Shown here: in pieces, positions 25,503-35,747 of the stretch
How positions within the stretch are numbered: the first letter of the stretch is position 1
Layout of the letters: each line of letters starts with the position of its first letter
DNA from: an uncultured Lachnospiraceae bacterium
GTDB lineage: Bacteria > Bacillota > Clostridia > Lachnospirales > Lachnospiraceae
Direction: 5' to 3'
Assembly (NCBI GenBank): GCA_947630925.1
Contig: CANRJM010000004.1
Location: forward strand, 1-64,000
DNA length: 64,000 nucleotides
Made by a program: the position numbers and the translations under genes
Notes under the pieces: generated by a model
The model's input: only the letters and a program-made list of their open reading frames with translations
The model's database searches: none
What the model was told of the DNA's origin: nothing

Positions 25503-26210
25503 TTATTTTGTGATTTCTTCATCCGTTCTTGGATCAATCAGTTTAACAGCGTCATCAACGCGGCCATACTGTCCACAGGCTTTTTCCCAAGCCGTATTAG
25601 GATCATCGCCCTTTTTAATGAAGTCTGTCATCTTACCAAGGCTAACGAACTTATAACCGATAATTAAATCCTCTTCATCTAATGCAATTGCCGTAACATA
25701 ACCTTCCGCCATCTCCAGGTAACGAGGACCTTTCTTTAAGGTACCGTACATTGTACCAACCTGAGAACGAAGTCCCTTACCAAGGTCTTCCAGGCCTGCG
25801 CCAATCGCAAGACCATCTTCAGAAAATGCACTTTGGGAACGTCCATAAACAATCTGTAAAAACAATTCTCTCATTGCCGTGTTGATTGCATCACAAACCA
25901 GGTCTGTGTTGAGAGCTTCCATAACAGTACGTCCCGGAAGAATTTCAGACGCCATGGCTGCTGAATGCGTCATACCGGAACATCCAATGGTTTCTACTAA
26001 TGCTTCCTGAATGATACCCTCCTTGACATTCAGTGTCAGCTTACAGGCACCCTGCTGTGGTGCACACCAGCCCACACCATGTGTAAAACCAGAGATATCT
26101 TTTACTTCTTTTGCCTTTACCCATTTTGCTTCTTCCGGAATCGGTGCACAACCGTGGTTCACCCCCTGGGCAACTGGGCACATGTTTTCTACTTCCTGTG
26201 AATAAATCAT
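25503..26210 (-). CDS. NifU-like iron-sulfur cluster scaffold protein
   Basis: 235 residues, resembling the NifU/IscU N-terminal fold: VKEGIIQEALVETIGCSGMT (~63-81) and AASEILPGRTVMEAL. Cysteines at 11, 21, 49, 56, 77 and 106 could bind metal, although their pattern differs from classic IscU. Residues ~180-235 are extra. Clostridial members sit next to a GGGtGRT gene, as here. AAAGGAGC precedes ATG 26210. The genuine client proteins are unknown. Confidence 0.85.
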   Translation of the reverse strand: MIYSQEVENMCPVAQGVNHGCAPIPEEAKWVKAKEVKDISGFTHGVGWCAPQQGACKLTLNVKEGIIQEALVETIGCSGMTHSAAMASEILPGRTVMEALNTDLVCDAINTAMRELFLQIVYGRSQSAFSEDGLAIGAGLEDLGKGLRSQVGTMYGTLKKGPRYLEMAEGYVTAIALDEEDLIIGYKFVSLGKMTDFIKKGDDPNTAWEKACGQYGRVDDAVKLIDPRTDEEITK

Positions 26211-26333
26211 GTTTATGCTCCTTTCAATAATGCTTATTCTCTGTGGTAAAAACCGCAGTTCTAAATCTATTTTCTCATAAATTTATGGATTCGTCTACCA
26301 TTTTTGACAAAAAAGTAGAATTTTGCCCCGGCA

Positions 26334-27008
26334 TTAGTCCATATTTTTTGTTACAATCTCTCCCTGCCGCTTATAAATGCTTCCTTTGGGAATATAGCCA
26401 CGTACCATCGATAATGGGTATATGTTGGTATTGCTTCCGATAATACTTCCCGGATTCATAACGCTGTTGCAGCCTACCTCAACATAATTTCCAAGAATGG
26501 CGCCCATTTTCCGAAGACCGGTTTCAATACAATCTCCCGCATATCGAATTGTTATATTTGTCTTATCTGATTTTATATTGGATGTAATCGATCCGGCCCC
26601 CATATGTGATTTATATCCTAAGATAGAATCGCCGACATAATTGTAGTGCGGCACCTGTACATTATTAAACAGGAGTACATTTTTTAATTCTGTTGAATTG
26701 CCAATCACGCAGTTTTCTCCCACAATGGCATTGCCGCGGATAAAGGCGCCGGGTCTTACCTCAGTATGTTTTCCGATAATACAGGATCCTGCAATCGTAG
26801 CGGTTGCCGCTATTGTGGCTGATTTTGCAATCCATACATTTTCCTCCGGATGCTCATACTCGCCGGCAGGAAGACTTGCCCCTAAGATTTGTAAAAAAGC
26901 CTGTATTTTGGGCAAAACCTCCCACGGATAGGTCGTGTCCTGAAAAATATCCTTTGCGATGGTTTCATCCATATTGAATAATGCGTTGTTTTTTATCTGA
27001 TCATACAT
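26334..27008 (-). CDS. Left-handed beta-helix (hexapeptide repeat) protein, GlmU C-terminal-like
   Basis: 224 residues. A short helical N-terminus (~1-55) precedes many hexapeptide repeats (IAKSATIAATATIAGSCIIG, VRPGAFIRGNAIVGENCVIG), then HYNYVGDSILGYKSHMGAGS, the region that in GlmU binds acetyl-CoA and the sugar, and GCNSVMNPGSIIGSNTNIYP. No uridylyltransferase domain is present. Likely an acyl- or acetyltransferase acting on a sugar nucleotide, though some such proteins are catalytically silent. It is the last gene of the LUD-hydE-topB run. Confidence 0.85.
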   Translation of the reverse strand: MYDQIKNNALFNMDETIAKDIFQDTTYPWEVLPKIQAFLQILGASLPAGEYEHPEENVWIAKSATIAATATIAGSCIIGKHTEVRPGAFIRGNAIVGENCVIGNSTELKNVLLFNNVQVPHYNYVGDSILGYKSHMGAGSITSNIKSDKTNITIRYAGDCIETGLRKMGAILGNYVEVGCNSVMNPGSIIGSNTNIYPLSMVRGYIPKGSIYKRQGEIVTKNMD

Positions 27009-27053
27009 CGATATATCCCTCCATTCCTTACATTCCTGACGGGAACGTTTCTG

Positions 27054-29192
27054 TTATTCCCTGGAAGATGCAACTTTTCGATTAGCGTTTTTTCCCTTTT
27101 TTGTATAATAGATTGCAGCCTGGTCAAACATCTGCCGAAGCATTTGCTGGTTATTTGTCTGTTTGACCCCCTGCACGCGCCGTAAAATAAACCCGTTAAG
27201 CTTCTCCATATATTCGTCTGATGTAATCGTTCCATCTGCAACCTGCGTCAGTCCCAATTCCCAGCTTGCCGTAAGTTCGGGATTTAACAGCGAGCGGATG
27301 GAGGTATTGACAACATCATAAACCATTTCTCCCAATAATTCCGGCGTAATGATCTGCGTCTTTTTATTGAGTTTTAAATACTTGATTTTGACCAGTTTAC
27401 TCAAAATCTCCGCACGTGTTGCGCTGGTACCAATCCCGCTTCCCTTAATCTGAGAACGCAAATCTTCGTCTTCGATTAACTGGCCGGCATTTTCCATAGC
27501 AAGAATGATAGAGCCGGAATTGTAACGCTTTGGCGGAGAGGTCTCGCCTTCCTTAATATACAGAGAAGATAATGTGATTTTCATTCCTTTTTTTAGCGTT
27601 AAAATAATATCCGGAATCGTCTGGTTTATCATTTCTTCTGTATTTTCTGTATCTGCATCTGCGGAAAAATGCTGCGCAGACCCGGAAGCCATTTTGTTTT
27701 TCCGGATAAAAGAAGCCGTTGCAATCGACAAATATCCTTGTTTGGTCAGTCCTTTAAAATTTGCAAAGAAGGATTCCGTTTTTCTTGTTGCAACCACATT
27801 CATTTTTAAATATTCTGCAGGAGGATAAAAAATACACAAAAAACGGCGTACAATGACTTCATATACTTGTTGGGACGTGATGCTTACGCTTTTCAAGGCT
27901 CCCATCCCCTGGCCTGTAGGGATGATGGCATAGTGATCCGTAATCTGCTTATCGTTGACATAACGACTCTTTTCCAATCCCTGATACCGCTGCTCTTCTA
28001 AAATTTTCCCGGCAATCTCTGACACAACCGGATAATTTTTAAGGCCAATGAGATTTTTCTGTATCTCCTTTGATACCGCTGTTGATAACACTCTGGCATC
28101 GGTACGAGGATAGGTTACCAGTTTCCTTTCATATAATTCCTGAACAATTTTTAATGTCTCATCCGGACTGATTTTAAAAAGTCTGGAACAGGTATTCTGC
28201 AATTCTGCCAGATTAAATAACAGGGGCGGGTTTTTCTTTTCTTTCTTTTTTTCAATTTTAGTAATCAATGCGGTCTGACACGCTGCTTCCTCTGCTTTTG
28301 CTCCCAGAGCTTCCTGTTGGCTGGCGGTCTCTACCTGCTCCTCCGTAAAGTCAAGCATATTGCATAATGCAAGCGCATCTGTTCTTTTCTGAAAGCCATT
28401 TTCCTTATATAGCACGTTTGACTGATAATAAACTGACTGTTCGGTTACTCTCCATTCACCTGAAAATTCCTGCTCTTCATAGGAAAAGTTCCCCATGACA
28501 CGGTAAAACGGCGTTTTTACAAAATTACGGATTTCTCTCTCCCGACGTACCACCATGCCAAGCACACAGGTCATCACACGTCCTACGGAAATAGCGGACC
28601 ATTTTCCATTATTTAAATAATCCATAACGGTTTTCCCATATTTTAAGGACAATACGCGGGAAAAGTTGATTCCCATCAGATAGTCCTCTTTTGCACGTAA
28701 ATACGCCGAAGATGATAAATTGTCATATGTACTCAACGGTTTTGCTTCTGCAATCCCGCGCCGAATCTCCTCTTCTGTCTGCGAATCAATCCAAACACGC
28801 CTTTTCTCCTTGGTTTCGGGAACATTCGCCATCTGATCGACCAGGCGGTAGATATATTCTCCTTCCCGCCCGGAGTCGGTACAAACATAAATCCTTACCA
28901 CATCTTCCCGATTTAAAAGATTGGAAACAATCTGAAACTGTTTTTTGACATCTGGTATCAGTTCGTATAGAAAGGTCTGCGGGAGAAATGGAAGCGTCTG
29001 CAAAGACCATTTTTTTAATGCCGGATCGTAGGCGTCCGGATAGCTCATTGTCACGAGATGGCCAACACACCAGGTTACGATGGAATCCTTTGATTCCAGA
29101 TAACCATTTCCGGCATTTCCATTGACTCCAAGTACCTTTGCAAATTCTTTTGCGACGCTCGGTTTTTCTGCAATAAATAAATCCTTTCCCAT
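27054..29192 (-). CDS. topB: DNA topoisomerase III
   Basis: 712 residues, type IA topoisomerase. The TOPRIM domain begins FIAEKPSVAKEFAKVLG and includes VCTDSGREGEYIYRLV (~100-118); the catalytic tyrosine is Y361 in VTYPRTDAR; IKGSGIGTSATRAEIL and later domain IV follow. It lacks C-terminal zinc fingers, as is usual for Firmicutes topoisomerase III. The chromosomal setting between hydE and a beta-helix gene, without conjugation genes, points to a housekeeping copy. Confidence 0.95.
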   Translation of the reverse strand: MGKDLFIAEKPSVAKEFAKVLGVNGNAGNGYLESKDSIVTWCVGHLVTMSYPDAYDPALKKWSLQTLPFLPQTFLYELIPDVKKQFQIVSNLLNREDVVRIYVCTDSGREGEYIYRLVDQMANVPETKEKRRVWIDSQTEEEIRRGIAEAKPLSTYDNLSSSAYLRAKEDYLMGINFSRVLSLKYGKTVMDYLNNGKWSAISVGRVMTCVLGMVVRREREIRNFVKTPFYRVMGNFSYEEQEFSGEWRVTEQSVYYQSNVLYKENGFQKRTDALALCNMLDFTEEQVETASQQEALGAKAEEAACQTALITKIEKKKEKKNPPLLFNLAELQNTCSRLFKISPDETLKIVQELYERKLVTYPRTDARVLSTAVSKEIQKNLIGLKNYPVVSEIAGKILEEQRYQGLEKSRYVNDKQITDHYAIIPTGQGMGALKSVSITSQQVYEVIVRRFLCIFYPPAEYLKMNVVATRKTESFFANFKGLTKQGYLSIATASFIRKNKMASGSAQHFSADADTENTEEMINQTIPDIILTLKKGMKITLSSLYIKEGETSPPKRYNSGSIILAMENAGQLIEDEDLRSQIKGSGIGTSATRAEILSKLVKIKYLKLNKKTQIITPELLGEMVYDVVNTSIRSLLNPELTASWELGLTQVADGTITSDEYMEKLNGFILRRVQGVKQTNNQQMLRQMFDQAAIYYTKKGKNANRKVASSRE

Positions 29193-29197
29193 TCCGG

Positions 29198-29401
29198 TTA
29201 TTCTTCCTCTTTCTCCTTATTTTTGGAATATTCATTAAAGCATTTTGTTCCAAAGATAATTCCTACGATTGCTACGCCTGCAAGCGCAATATATTTTACA
29301 ATATTGGTCACATTAACCGTAACATTGACACATGCGTGTCCTTTTGATTTGGGGGTCATTAAATTTGCTGCCTCCGATGCCATTTTTTTACATTTACACA
29401 T
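29198..29401 (-). CDS. Small single-pass membrane protein
   Basis: 67 residues: a Cys/Lys start (MCKCKKMASEAANLM), a hydrophobic helix (~33-53, IVKYIALAGVAIVGIIFGTK) and a charged tail. A perfect ribosome site (AAAGGAGG) 10 bases before ATG 29401 and tight packing, 5 bases before topB and 18 after hydE, make it a real gene. No family recognised; the CKC at the N-terminus might bind metal, but that is speculative. Confidence 0.7.
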   Translation of the reverse strand: MCKCKKMASEAANLMTPKSKGHACVNVTVNVTNIVKYIALAGVAIVGIIFGTKCFNEYSKNKEKEEE

Positions 29402-29419
29402 ATCTAAATTACCTCCTTT

Positions 29420-30487
29420 TTATTTGTCAATCTGTCTTTTTTGTCTGTCAAAATAATCTCCTCTGGATATAACTATATGATGTCCAATGGATTCCATTCT
29501 ATTCGACAGGCAATGTTTGCATTGAGCGGATTCTTCGCCGGTGCAGATTTTGTTGTCATAGAGCTGATATTTTTCCCGTACTCCAACCGGCGAGAGATTC
29601 GGCATCACAACATTAGCGCCTGCCAGGATGCCATATTCCCTTCCTCTGGGATCGATTGTCCCGAGCGCTGTCGTTGCCGGTAATAATACCTTTGGAAAGG
29701 AAAGCCGCAGAATACCAAGCATCAAAAGCGTCTGATTCAGCGTACCATTTGGCATATCCGCAAAAGGAGAATCTTTCTGCGCGATAAATGGTCCAATTCC
29801 AATCATATGCGGTTCCAATGCTTTTAAGAATAAGATATCGTTGGCAAGATGCTCTGTTGTCTGGTACGGGGAGCCTACCATAAAACCAGCTCCCACCTGA
29901 TAACCGATTTCCTTTAGATCATAGAGACACCGGATTCGATTTTCAAAAGACAGTTCCTTAGGATGCAGCATTTCGTAATGTTCCTTTGTTGCCGTCTCAT
30001 GGCGCAGCAGATACCGATCCGCACCACATTCAAACCAATACTGATAAATATCCCGCTCTCTTTCCCCAACGGACAATGTAACCGCGCAGTCGCTGTGTCG
30101 TTTTTTTATGTCGCTGACTAAATGTCCAATCTCCTGCGCAGAGTACCCGCAGTCCTCGCCGCTCTGCAATACAAAGGTACGGAAACCAAGCGCGTAACCT
30201 TCTTCCACACAGGATAATATTTCAGAAGGACTCAGACGGTAACGTTCCACGCAGCGGTTCTGGCTGCGGATGCCGCAATAATAACAGTTATTTCTGCAAT
30301 AGTTTGAAAATTCAATCAACCCACGGACATAAACCTCTTTTTGGTAGTACTGCTCCTTTACCGCACATGCCTTTTCAAAGAGGGTTTTTGCTTCTTCTTC
30401 AGAACAATCGGCTATCAATTCCATATAGCCCTGTTTGTCTAAAACAGTATCTCTATGTAATGTTTCAATCCATTCTAAAACAGCCAA
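29420..30487 (-). CDS. hydE: [FeFe]-hydrogenase H-cluster maturase HydE (radical SAM)
   Basis: 355 residues. The radical SAM cluster motif is C64-x3-C68-x2-C71 (NYCRNNCYYCG) preceded by VYVRGLIEFSNYC, then GFRTFVLQSGEDCGY, YLLRHETATKEHYEMLHP and GFMVGSPYQTTEHLANDI, all typical of HydE. A C-terminal CKHC-type cysteine cluster is also present. HydE helps build the dithiolate-bridged diiron site. hydF, hydG and hydrogenase genes are not in this window. It follows the LUD gene by 13 bases. Confidence 0.93.
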   Translation of the reverse strand: MAVLEWIETLHRDTVLDKQGYMELIADCSEEEAKTLFEKACAVKEQYYQKEVYVRGLIEFSNYCRNNCYYCGIRSQNRCVERYRLSPSEILSCVEEGYALGFRTFVLQSGEDCGYSAQEIGHLVSDIKKRHSDCAVTLSVGERERDIYQYWFECGADRYLLRHETATKEHYEMLHPKELSFENRIRCLYDLKEIGYQVGAGFMVGSPYQTTEHLANDILFLKALEPHMIGIGPFIAQKDSPFADMPNGTLNQTLLMLGILRLSFPKVLLPATTALGTIDPRGREYGILAGANVVMPNLSPVGVREKYQLYDNKICTGEESAQCKHCLSNRMESIGHHIVISRGDYFDRQKRQIDK

Positions 30488-30500
30488 AATGATGCATCTC

Positions 30501-31142
30501 CTAAAATCCTAATTCCTCTCCTACTAAAATCACTTTAATTCTGCCCGGATGCATTGATCTTCTGGTTACTACTGTTTGACAGCAGATACAATCTTCTGTC
30601 AGGCAGTCGGCACATCTGCCATATTCAGCGCATGGCGTATTACGCTCCAGACGAACACAGTTTGGCGGCGCCGCTGTATTCCTGGTGCGCGCAATGCCGC
30701 TTTTGACATCCGGAACTACTTTATTCATGCCAACGATTACGATTACATGCTCCGGACCGTTGCAGAGACATGCGACACGGTTTCCGTTTCCATCAATATT
30801 AATCAATTCTCCGTCTAAGGTGATTGCGTTGGAACTCATAAAATAAAAATCAGAGGTTACCATTTTCCCATAAAACTCTTTCTCGGACATTTCCGGTGGA
30901 ATGGCCGCGCGGTTATAAATTTCATAGTCTGAACCGGATTCCAGTAAATCGTCGATTAATCCAATTTCGCGCAGAGTTTCCGAACCGCCCCAGGAAACAG
31001 AGCATTCCGGCATCAGAAAACGCTTTGCCTTTGTATTGGCTTCCTCTCTGTCTTTGCAGTAATATCCTTCCATATTACGATGCGCCAGCTTTTCAATGAT
31101 ACTCTCTGCCAGATTTTCATAGTTCTGTTCTTTCGGTGTCAT
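30501..31142 (-). CDS. LUD domain (LutC/YkgG-like) protein
   Basis: 213 residues of the LUD/DUF162 family: SVSWGGSETLREIGLID (~48-64), FYFMSSNAITLDGELINIDG, GNRVACLCNGPEHVIVIVG and MNKVVPDVKSGIARTRNTAAP. Five cysteines near the C-terminus (CADCLTEDCICCQ) could bind a metal. LutC relatives act in lactate oxidation together with LutA and LutB, but these are absent here, so the substrate is unknown. GGAGAG precedes ATG 31142. It heads the run to hydE and topB. Confidence 0.88.
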   Translation of the reverse strand: MTPKEQNYENLAESIIEKLAHRNMEGYYCKDREEANTKAKRFLMPECSVSWGGSETLREIGLIDDLLESGSDYEIYNRAAIPPEMSEKEFYGKMVTSDFYFMSSNAITLDGELINIDGNGNRVACLCNGPEHVIVIVGMNKVVPDVKSGIARTRNTAAPPNCVRLERNTPCAEYGRCADCLTEDCICCQTVVTRRSMHPGRIKVILVGEELGF

Positions 31143-31243
31143 AGTCTCTCCTTTCCGCTTCCGCTTATCCCATACAATGCCAGACTGATATATACGATCG
31201 TTTCCCGATTGTCTGGCGGCGCTGCCTGTCCATTTATAAAATG

Positions 31244-31280
31244 CTCCGCCGGAAAGGAATGCATTCCCTTACCGGCGGAG
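31244..31280 (-). terminator. Terminator after glyA
   Basis: CTCCGCCGG (31244-31252) pairs with CCGGCGGAG (31272-31280); the interior GGAATGCATTCC adds pairing. On the - strand it follows glyA by 13 bases and is followed by CATTTTAT. It should end the purine/glycine operon. Confidence 0.75.
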
Positions 31281-31293
31281 AAAAACGCCTCCT

Positions 31294-32538
31294 CTATTCT
31301 TCATACAGAGGATATTTATCTGTTAAGGATTTAACGATTGCTGTGGCCTCTTCTTTCTTTCCTTCCGGATCATGAATGATCATGGCAATGGCTTCTGCAA
31401 CCCGATCCATATCTGCCGTATCGAAGCCTCTTGTAGAGACAGCCGCTGTGCCCAGACGAATACCGCTCGTGACAAACGGGGACTGCGGATCGTTTGGAAT
31501 GGTGTTTTTGTTGCAGGTAATGTGCGCAGCATCTAACCATTTCTCAACGTCTTTGCCGGTCAGTCCTTTATCCGCCAGATTTACTAACATCAGATGATTA
31601 TCCGTTCCGTCTGATACAATCTTTATTCCCCGGTTCTGTAAGCCCTTGCAGAGCGCTTGCGCATTATCAATAATACGTTTGCCGTATTCCTTAAAGCTTG
31701 GGTCCAACGCTTCTTTGAAGCATACTGCTTTTGCAGCGATCACATGCATTAAAGGACCGCCCTGGATTCCGGGGAAGAGAGCTTTATTAAAGTTAATCTC
31801 CTTTGCAAATTCTTCACTGGATAAAATCATGCCGCCGCGTGGTCCGCGGAGCGTCTTATGCGTTGTTGTCGTCGTAACATGCGCATACGGAATGGGACTT
31901 TCATGGTATCCGGAAGCAACAAGACCTGCGATATGTGCCATATCCACCATTAAATATGCGCCAACAGAATCTGCAATCTCACGGAAACGCTTAAAGTCAA
32001 TCGTTCTGGCATATGCGCTTGCGCCTGCTACGATTACTTTCGGCTTGCATTCTCTGGCAATCTTTTCTACTTCGTCATAGTCAATCACACCGTTGTCATT
32101 TACGCCATAAGGGACGCAATGAAAATATTTACCGGACATATTAACGGGACTTCCATGTGTCAGATGTCCGCCGTGATCCAGATTCATTCCCATAAAAGTA
32201 TCTCCCGGATTCATCAGCGCAAAAAATACAGTCATATTTGCCTGTGCGCCGGAATGCGGCTGAACATTGGCATAAGTGCAATGGAACAGCTCCATTGCGC
32301 GGTTTCTTGCCAAATCTTCTACTACGTCTACATATTCGCAGCCTCCATAATATCTCTTACCCGGATATCCTTCCGCATATTTATTGGTCAGAGTGCTTCC
32401 CATAGCAGACATAACCGCCTTGCTCACTAAATTTTCTGAGGCGATCAATTCAATATTATCTCTCTGTCTGTTCGTCTCATCCGACATCGCTTTTGCCACT
32501 TCCGGATCAAATTTCACTACTTCTTCAAATGAATACAT
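31294..32538 (-). CDS. glyA: Serine hydroxymethyltransferase
   Basis: Interconverts serine and glycine with tetrahydrofolate, making methylene-THF for purine and thymidylate synthesis. 414 residues; PLP lysine K227 in [14 protein letters not shown]; also [22 protein letters not shown] and the folate-binding C-terminus. It lies 11 bases after purD in the same direction, so glycine and one-carbon units are co-produced with the purine enzymes that consume them. Confidence 0.98.
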   Translation of the reverse strand: MYSFEEVVKFDPEVAKAMSDETNRQRDNIELIASENLVSKAVMSAMGSTLTNKYAEGYPGKRYYGGCEYVDVVEDLARNRAMELFHCTYANVQPHSGAQANMTVFFALMNPGDTFMGMNLDHGGHLTHGSPVNMSGKYFHCVPYGVNDNGVIDYDEVEKIARECKPKVIVAGASAYARTIDFKRFREIADSVGAYLMVDMAHIAGLVASGYHESPIPYAHVTTTTTHKTLRGPRGGMILSSEEFAKEINFNKALFPGIQGGPLMHVIAAKAVCFKEALDPSFKEYGKRIIDNAQALCKGLQNRGIKIVSDGTDNHLMLVNLADKGLTGKDVEKWLDAAHITCNKNTIPNDPQSPFVTSGIRLGTAAVSTRGFDTADMDRVAEAIAMIIHDPEGKKEEATAIVKSLTDKYPLYEE

Positions 32539-32549
32539 AATTGTTCCTC

Positions 32550-33824
32550 CTATTCTGCATCATCAATTGCTTTACCAATATCATTTCTCATATATTTATT
32601 TTCAAAAGAGACCCATTCGGTTGCCTGATAGGCGTTTTTTCTGGCTTCTTTTAAATTTCTTCCTTTTGCCGTGATGCCGAGAACGCGTCCGCCGTTGGTA
32701 ACAATCCCCTCTTCCGATCGCTTCGTGCCTGCATGGAACACATAATATCCTTCCTTATTTTCAAAATGTTCCAAACCGGTAATCCGCTTTCCCTTTTCAT
32801 ATTTTTCCGGATAGCCATCCGATGCCAGCACGACGCAGACTGCTGCATTCTCTTCAAACTGCAGATCGATTTGATCCAGTTTGCCGTCAATACAGGCTTC
32901 GATTACGTCAATAATATCATTTTTCATACGCGGAAGAACCACCTGCGCTTCAGGATCGCCAAAACGCGCATTATATTCTAATACTTTTGGCCCTTCTTCC
33001 GTAAGCATCAGTCCGACAAAAAGAATTCCGACAAAATCTCTGCCTTCCTGCTTCATCGCATCCATCGTAGGCTGATATATTTTCTCCTCACAGAATTTCT
33101 GGATTTCTTCCGTATAGAACGGGCTTGGGGAAAAAGTTCCCATACCGCCGGTATTCAATCCCTGGTCTCCATCCTTCGCCCTTTTATGATCCTGTGCGCT
33201 TGTCATTGGTTTGATATGGGTTCCGTCACAAAAACAAAGGACAGAAACTTCTCTTCCAGTCATAAAGTCTTCAATGACAACGGTTTCGCCCGCATCGCCA
33301 AACTGTTTGTCCAACATCAGCGTTCCAATACCGGTTTCTGCCTCTTCCGGAGTATTGCAGATTAATACGCCCTTTCCCAAAGCAAGACCATCCGCTTTCA
33401 GGACAACCGGATACGTAACATTTTCCAAATATAACAATGCTTCCTCAGGAGAATGGAAAATTTCATAATGACAAGTTGGGATCTGGTATTTTTTCATTAA
33501 ATTCTTAGAAAAACTCTTAGACCCTTCAATGATAGCAGCATTTTTACGGGGACCAAAAACACGGAGCCCTCTTTCCTCGAATACATCTACTACGCCGCCA
33601 ACCAACGGATCATCCATTCCAATGATCGTCAAATCAATCCGCTGTTTCTCAGCAAAATCTGCCAGTTTATCAAACTCCATAGCGCCGATATCCACACACT
33701 CTGCCAGTTGGCTGATGCCGCCGTTTCCGGGGGCGCAATAGATTTTATCTACTTTTCTGCTCTGTGAAACGCTCCATACAATTGCGTGTTCACGGCCGCC
33801 GCTTCCTACAATTAAAACTTTCAT
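32550..33824 (-). CDS. purD: Phosphoribosylamine-glycine ligase
   Basis: Second step of purine synthesis: phosphoribosylamine plus glycine plus ATP gives GAR. 424 residues of ATP-grasp fold; N-terminus [63 protein letters not shown] and [16 protein letters not shown] are conserved. The frame is open back into purN, but ATG 33824 matches the family start, behind a GGAG 13 bases upstream. Confidence 0.96.
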   Translation of the reverse strand: MKVLIVGSGGREHAIVWSVSQSRKVDKIYCAPGNGGISQLAECVDIGAMEFDKLADFAEKQRIDLTIIGMDDPLVGGVVDVFEERGLRVFGPRKNAAIIEGSKSFSKNLMKKYQIPTCHYEIFHSPEEALLYLENVTYPVVLKADGLALGKGVLICNTPEEAETGIGTLMLDKQFGDAGETVVIEDFMTGREVSVLCFCDGTHIKPMTSAQDHKRAKDGDQGLNTGGMGTFSPSPFYTEEIQKFCEEKIYQPTMDAMKQEGRDFVGILFVGLMLTEEGPKVLEYNARFGDPEAQVVLPRMKNDIIDVIEACIDGKLDQIDLQFEENAAVCVVLASDGYPEKYEKGKRITGLEHFENKEGYYVFHAGTKRSEEGIVTNGGRVLGITAKGRNLKEARKNAYQATEWVSFENKYMRNDIGKAIDDAE

Positions 33825-33855
33825 TTTGCTTTTTTCACTCCTCTCTTTTCCTGCA

Positions 33856-34482
33856 TCATTTTTGAATATGGGCAATTCCATCGTTGACAGAAACTTTTCC
33901 CATGCCGATCAAATGAATTGCTTCGGGAAGGATTTTCCACTCTGCCTGCTCCATCACTCTTTTTTGTAAAATCTCAGGGGTATCCCCTTCTTCCACATAA
34001 ACCGCCTTTTGTAAAAGGATTGGTCCATGGTCTGCTTCTTCGTCTACAAAATGAACCGTGGCGCCGGTAACTTTATTGCCGGCGGCCAAGACGCTTTCAT
34101 GGACCTTTATCCCATAATATCCCATACCGCAATGGGCGGGAATCAAAGACGGATGGATATTGATGATTTTGTTTGGATAGTGTTTTATCAGTATCTTTGG
34201 AATAATGACAAGATAGCCGGCTAATACGACTAAATCCACCTGATATTTCTGAAATGTCTCTATCATTTTCCGCCCAAAAGTATCTTTGTCCGGAAAATCT
34301 CCGGGACAGATACAAACATTGTCAATTCCGGCTTTTTTTGCCCTCTCCAGTGCAAATGCCCCTTTTTTATTGCTGACAACTACTGCAATCTGTGTATTTT
34401 GAATCTTGCCGCTGTCTATGGCGTCTATAATTGCCTGAAGGTTGGTGCCGCCTCCTGACACACATACTGCAATTTTCTGCAT
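33856..34482 (-). CDS. purN: Phosphoribosylglycinamide formyltransferase
   Basis: Third purine step: formyl transfer from 10-formyl-THF to GAR. 208 residues from ATG 34482, which has GGAGGG 8 bases upstream. Catalytic residues N108, H110 (INIHPSLIP) and D151 (DEEADHGP) are present; the CVSGGGTNLQAI phosphate loop is at 7-18. The segment after HPSLIP (HCGMGYYGIKVHESVL) is the clostridial version, unlike the E. coli GLHT type. Confidence 0.96.
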   Translation of the reverse strand: MQKIAVCVSGGGTNLQAIIDAIDSGKIQNTQIAVVVSNKKGAFALERAKKAGIDNVCICPGDFPDKDTFGRKMIETFQKYQVDLVVLAGYLVIIPKILIKHYPNKIINIHPSLIPAHCGMGYYGIKVHESVLAAGNKVTGATVHFVDEEADHGPILLQKAVYVEEGDTPEILQKRVMEQAEWKILPEAIHLIGMGKVSVNDGIAHIQK

Positions 34483-34498
34483 AACAGTCCCTCCTTCT

Positions 34499-35527
34499 TT
34501 AGAGCAGTGTAACGCCTTTTTCGCCATCTATTATTTCGCCAACAATATATGCTTTCTGACCGGCTTGATTGATTAACGTAACCGTTTTATCTGCATCCGA
34601 TGCTTCAACCGCTAACATCATGCCGATTCCCATGTTATATGTATGATACATCACATCCTGCGCAATATCGCCGTCTTTAGAAAGCATGGCAAAAACAGGC
34701 GGAATCTCATAGCTGTCTGTCTGGATCTGCGCGCGTACTCCCTCCGGAAGCATACGTGGAATGTTTTCGTAAAATCCGCCTCCTGTTATATGGCTGCAGC
34801 CTTTTATGGTAACGCCTCCTTCTTTGACCGAACGAAGCGCCTTTACATAAATGATTGTAGGTGTTAAAAGAATTTCTCCAAGCGATTTGCCGCCAAGCGA
34901 CTCATATGTCTGCTCCAGCGCTTCCTTTTTCATCCGAAACACCCTACGTACCAAAGAATATCCGTTGCTGTGGATGCCGGAAGAAGCAATGCCGACTAAT
35001 ACATCCCCTTTTTTTACAGATGAGCCGGTAATCATATCCTTACGGTCAACTACTCCCACGGCAAAACCGGCAAGATCATACTCGTCTATGGAATAGAATC
35101 CCGGCATCTCTGCTGTTTCCCCACCGATCAGAGCGGCGCCGGATTGTCTGCAGCCTTCCGCAACACCGCTGACAATTGTGGCAATCTTCTTCGGTTCATT
35201 CTTACCGCATGCAATGTAATCCAGGAAAAATAAAGGCTCGCCGCCCGCGCATGCAATATCATTGACACACATGGCAACGCAATCCACTCCTACCGTATCA
35301 TGCTTGTCCATTTCAAATGCTATCTTTAACTTTGTTCCAACGCCATCGGTACCGGATACCAAGGTCGGCTGTTCCATTTTCTTAAATGCTTCCATGGAAA
35401 ATGCACCCGAAAAGCCGCCAATATCGGTTAAAACTTCATTGCGCATGGTACTCGCAATGTGTTTTTTCATCAGTTCTACTGATTGATAACCTGCCTCGAT
35501 GTCAACGCCAGCTTTTTTGTAATCCAT
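34499..35527 (-). CDS. purM: Phosphoribosylformylglycinamidine cyclo-ligase
   Basis: Fifth purine step (AIR synthetase). 342 residues: [20 protein letters not shown] start, [47 protein letters not shown] and [20 protein letters not shown] 35527 follows GGAGG; an upstream in-frame ATG to 35566 lacks support. It is the first gene of purM-purN-purD-glyA. Confidence 0.97.
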   Translation of the reverse strand: MDYKKAGVDIEAGYQSVELMKKHIASTMRNEVLTDIGGFSGAFSMEAFKKMEQPTLVSGTDGVGTKLKIAFEMDKHDTVGVDCVAMCVNDIACAGGEPLFFLDYIACGKNEPKKIATIVSGVAEGCRQSGAALIGGETAEMPGFYSIDEYDLAGFAVGVVDRKDMITGSSVKKGDVLVGIASSGIHSNGYSLVRRVFRMKKEALEQTYESLGGKSLGEILLTPTIIYVKALRSVKEGGVTIKGCSHITGGGFYENIPRMLPEGVRAQIQTDSYEIPPVFAMLSKDGDIAQDVMYHTYNMGIGMMLAVEASDADKTVTLINQAGQKAYIVGEIIDGEKGVTLL

Positions 35528-35598
35528 GATTGCCTCCATTCTGCCTGTATACGGCAAATAACCCATTTATCTATTTATAAACAACAAAAATCTATTCT

Positions 35599-35627
35599 AT
35601 TGTAGCACAAAGCGTTTTATTTGTCAT
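35599..35627 (-). promoter_or_regulatory. Promoter of the purM-purN-purD-glyA operon
   Basis: On the - strand ATGACA (35622-35627), 17 base spacer, TACAAT (35599-35604), about 70 bases before the purM start. No purine riboswitch fold or PurR box was evident in 35528-35747. Confidence 0.6.
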
Positions 35628-35747
35628 GTAAAATTACAAGCCCGGCTGCTTTTTTCGATAGTCAAAAACCGCACCCCTTGCATTTTCCGTATTACCGGGA
35701 TTGGCTGCCGATTAAAATACAGGCGGATTTTCTTTATCACATCAGGC

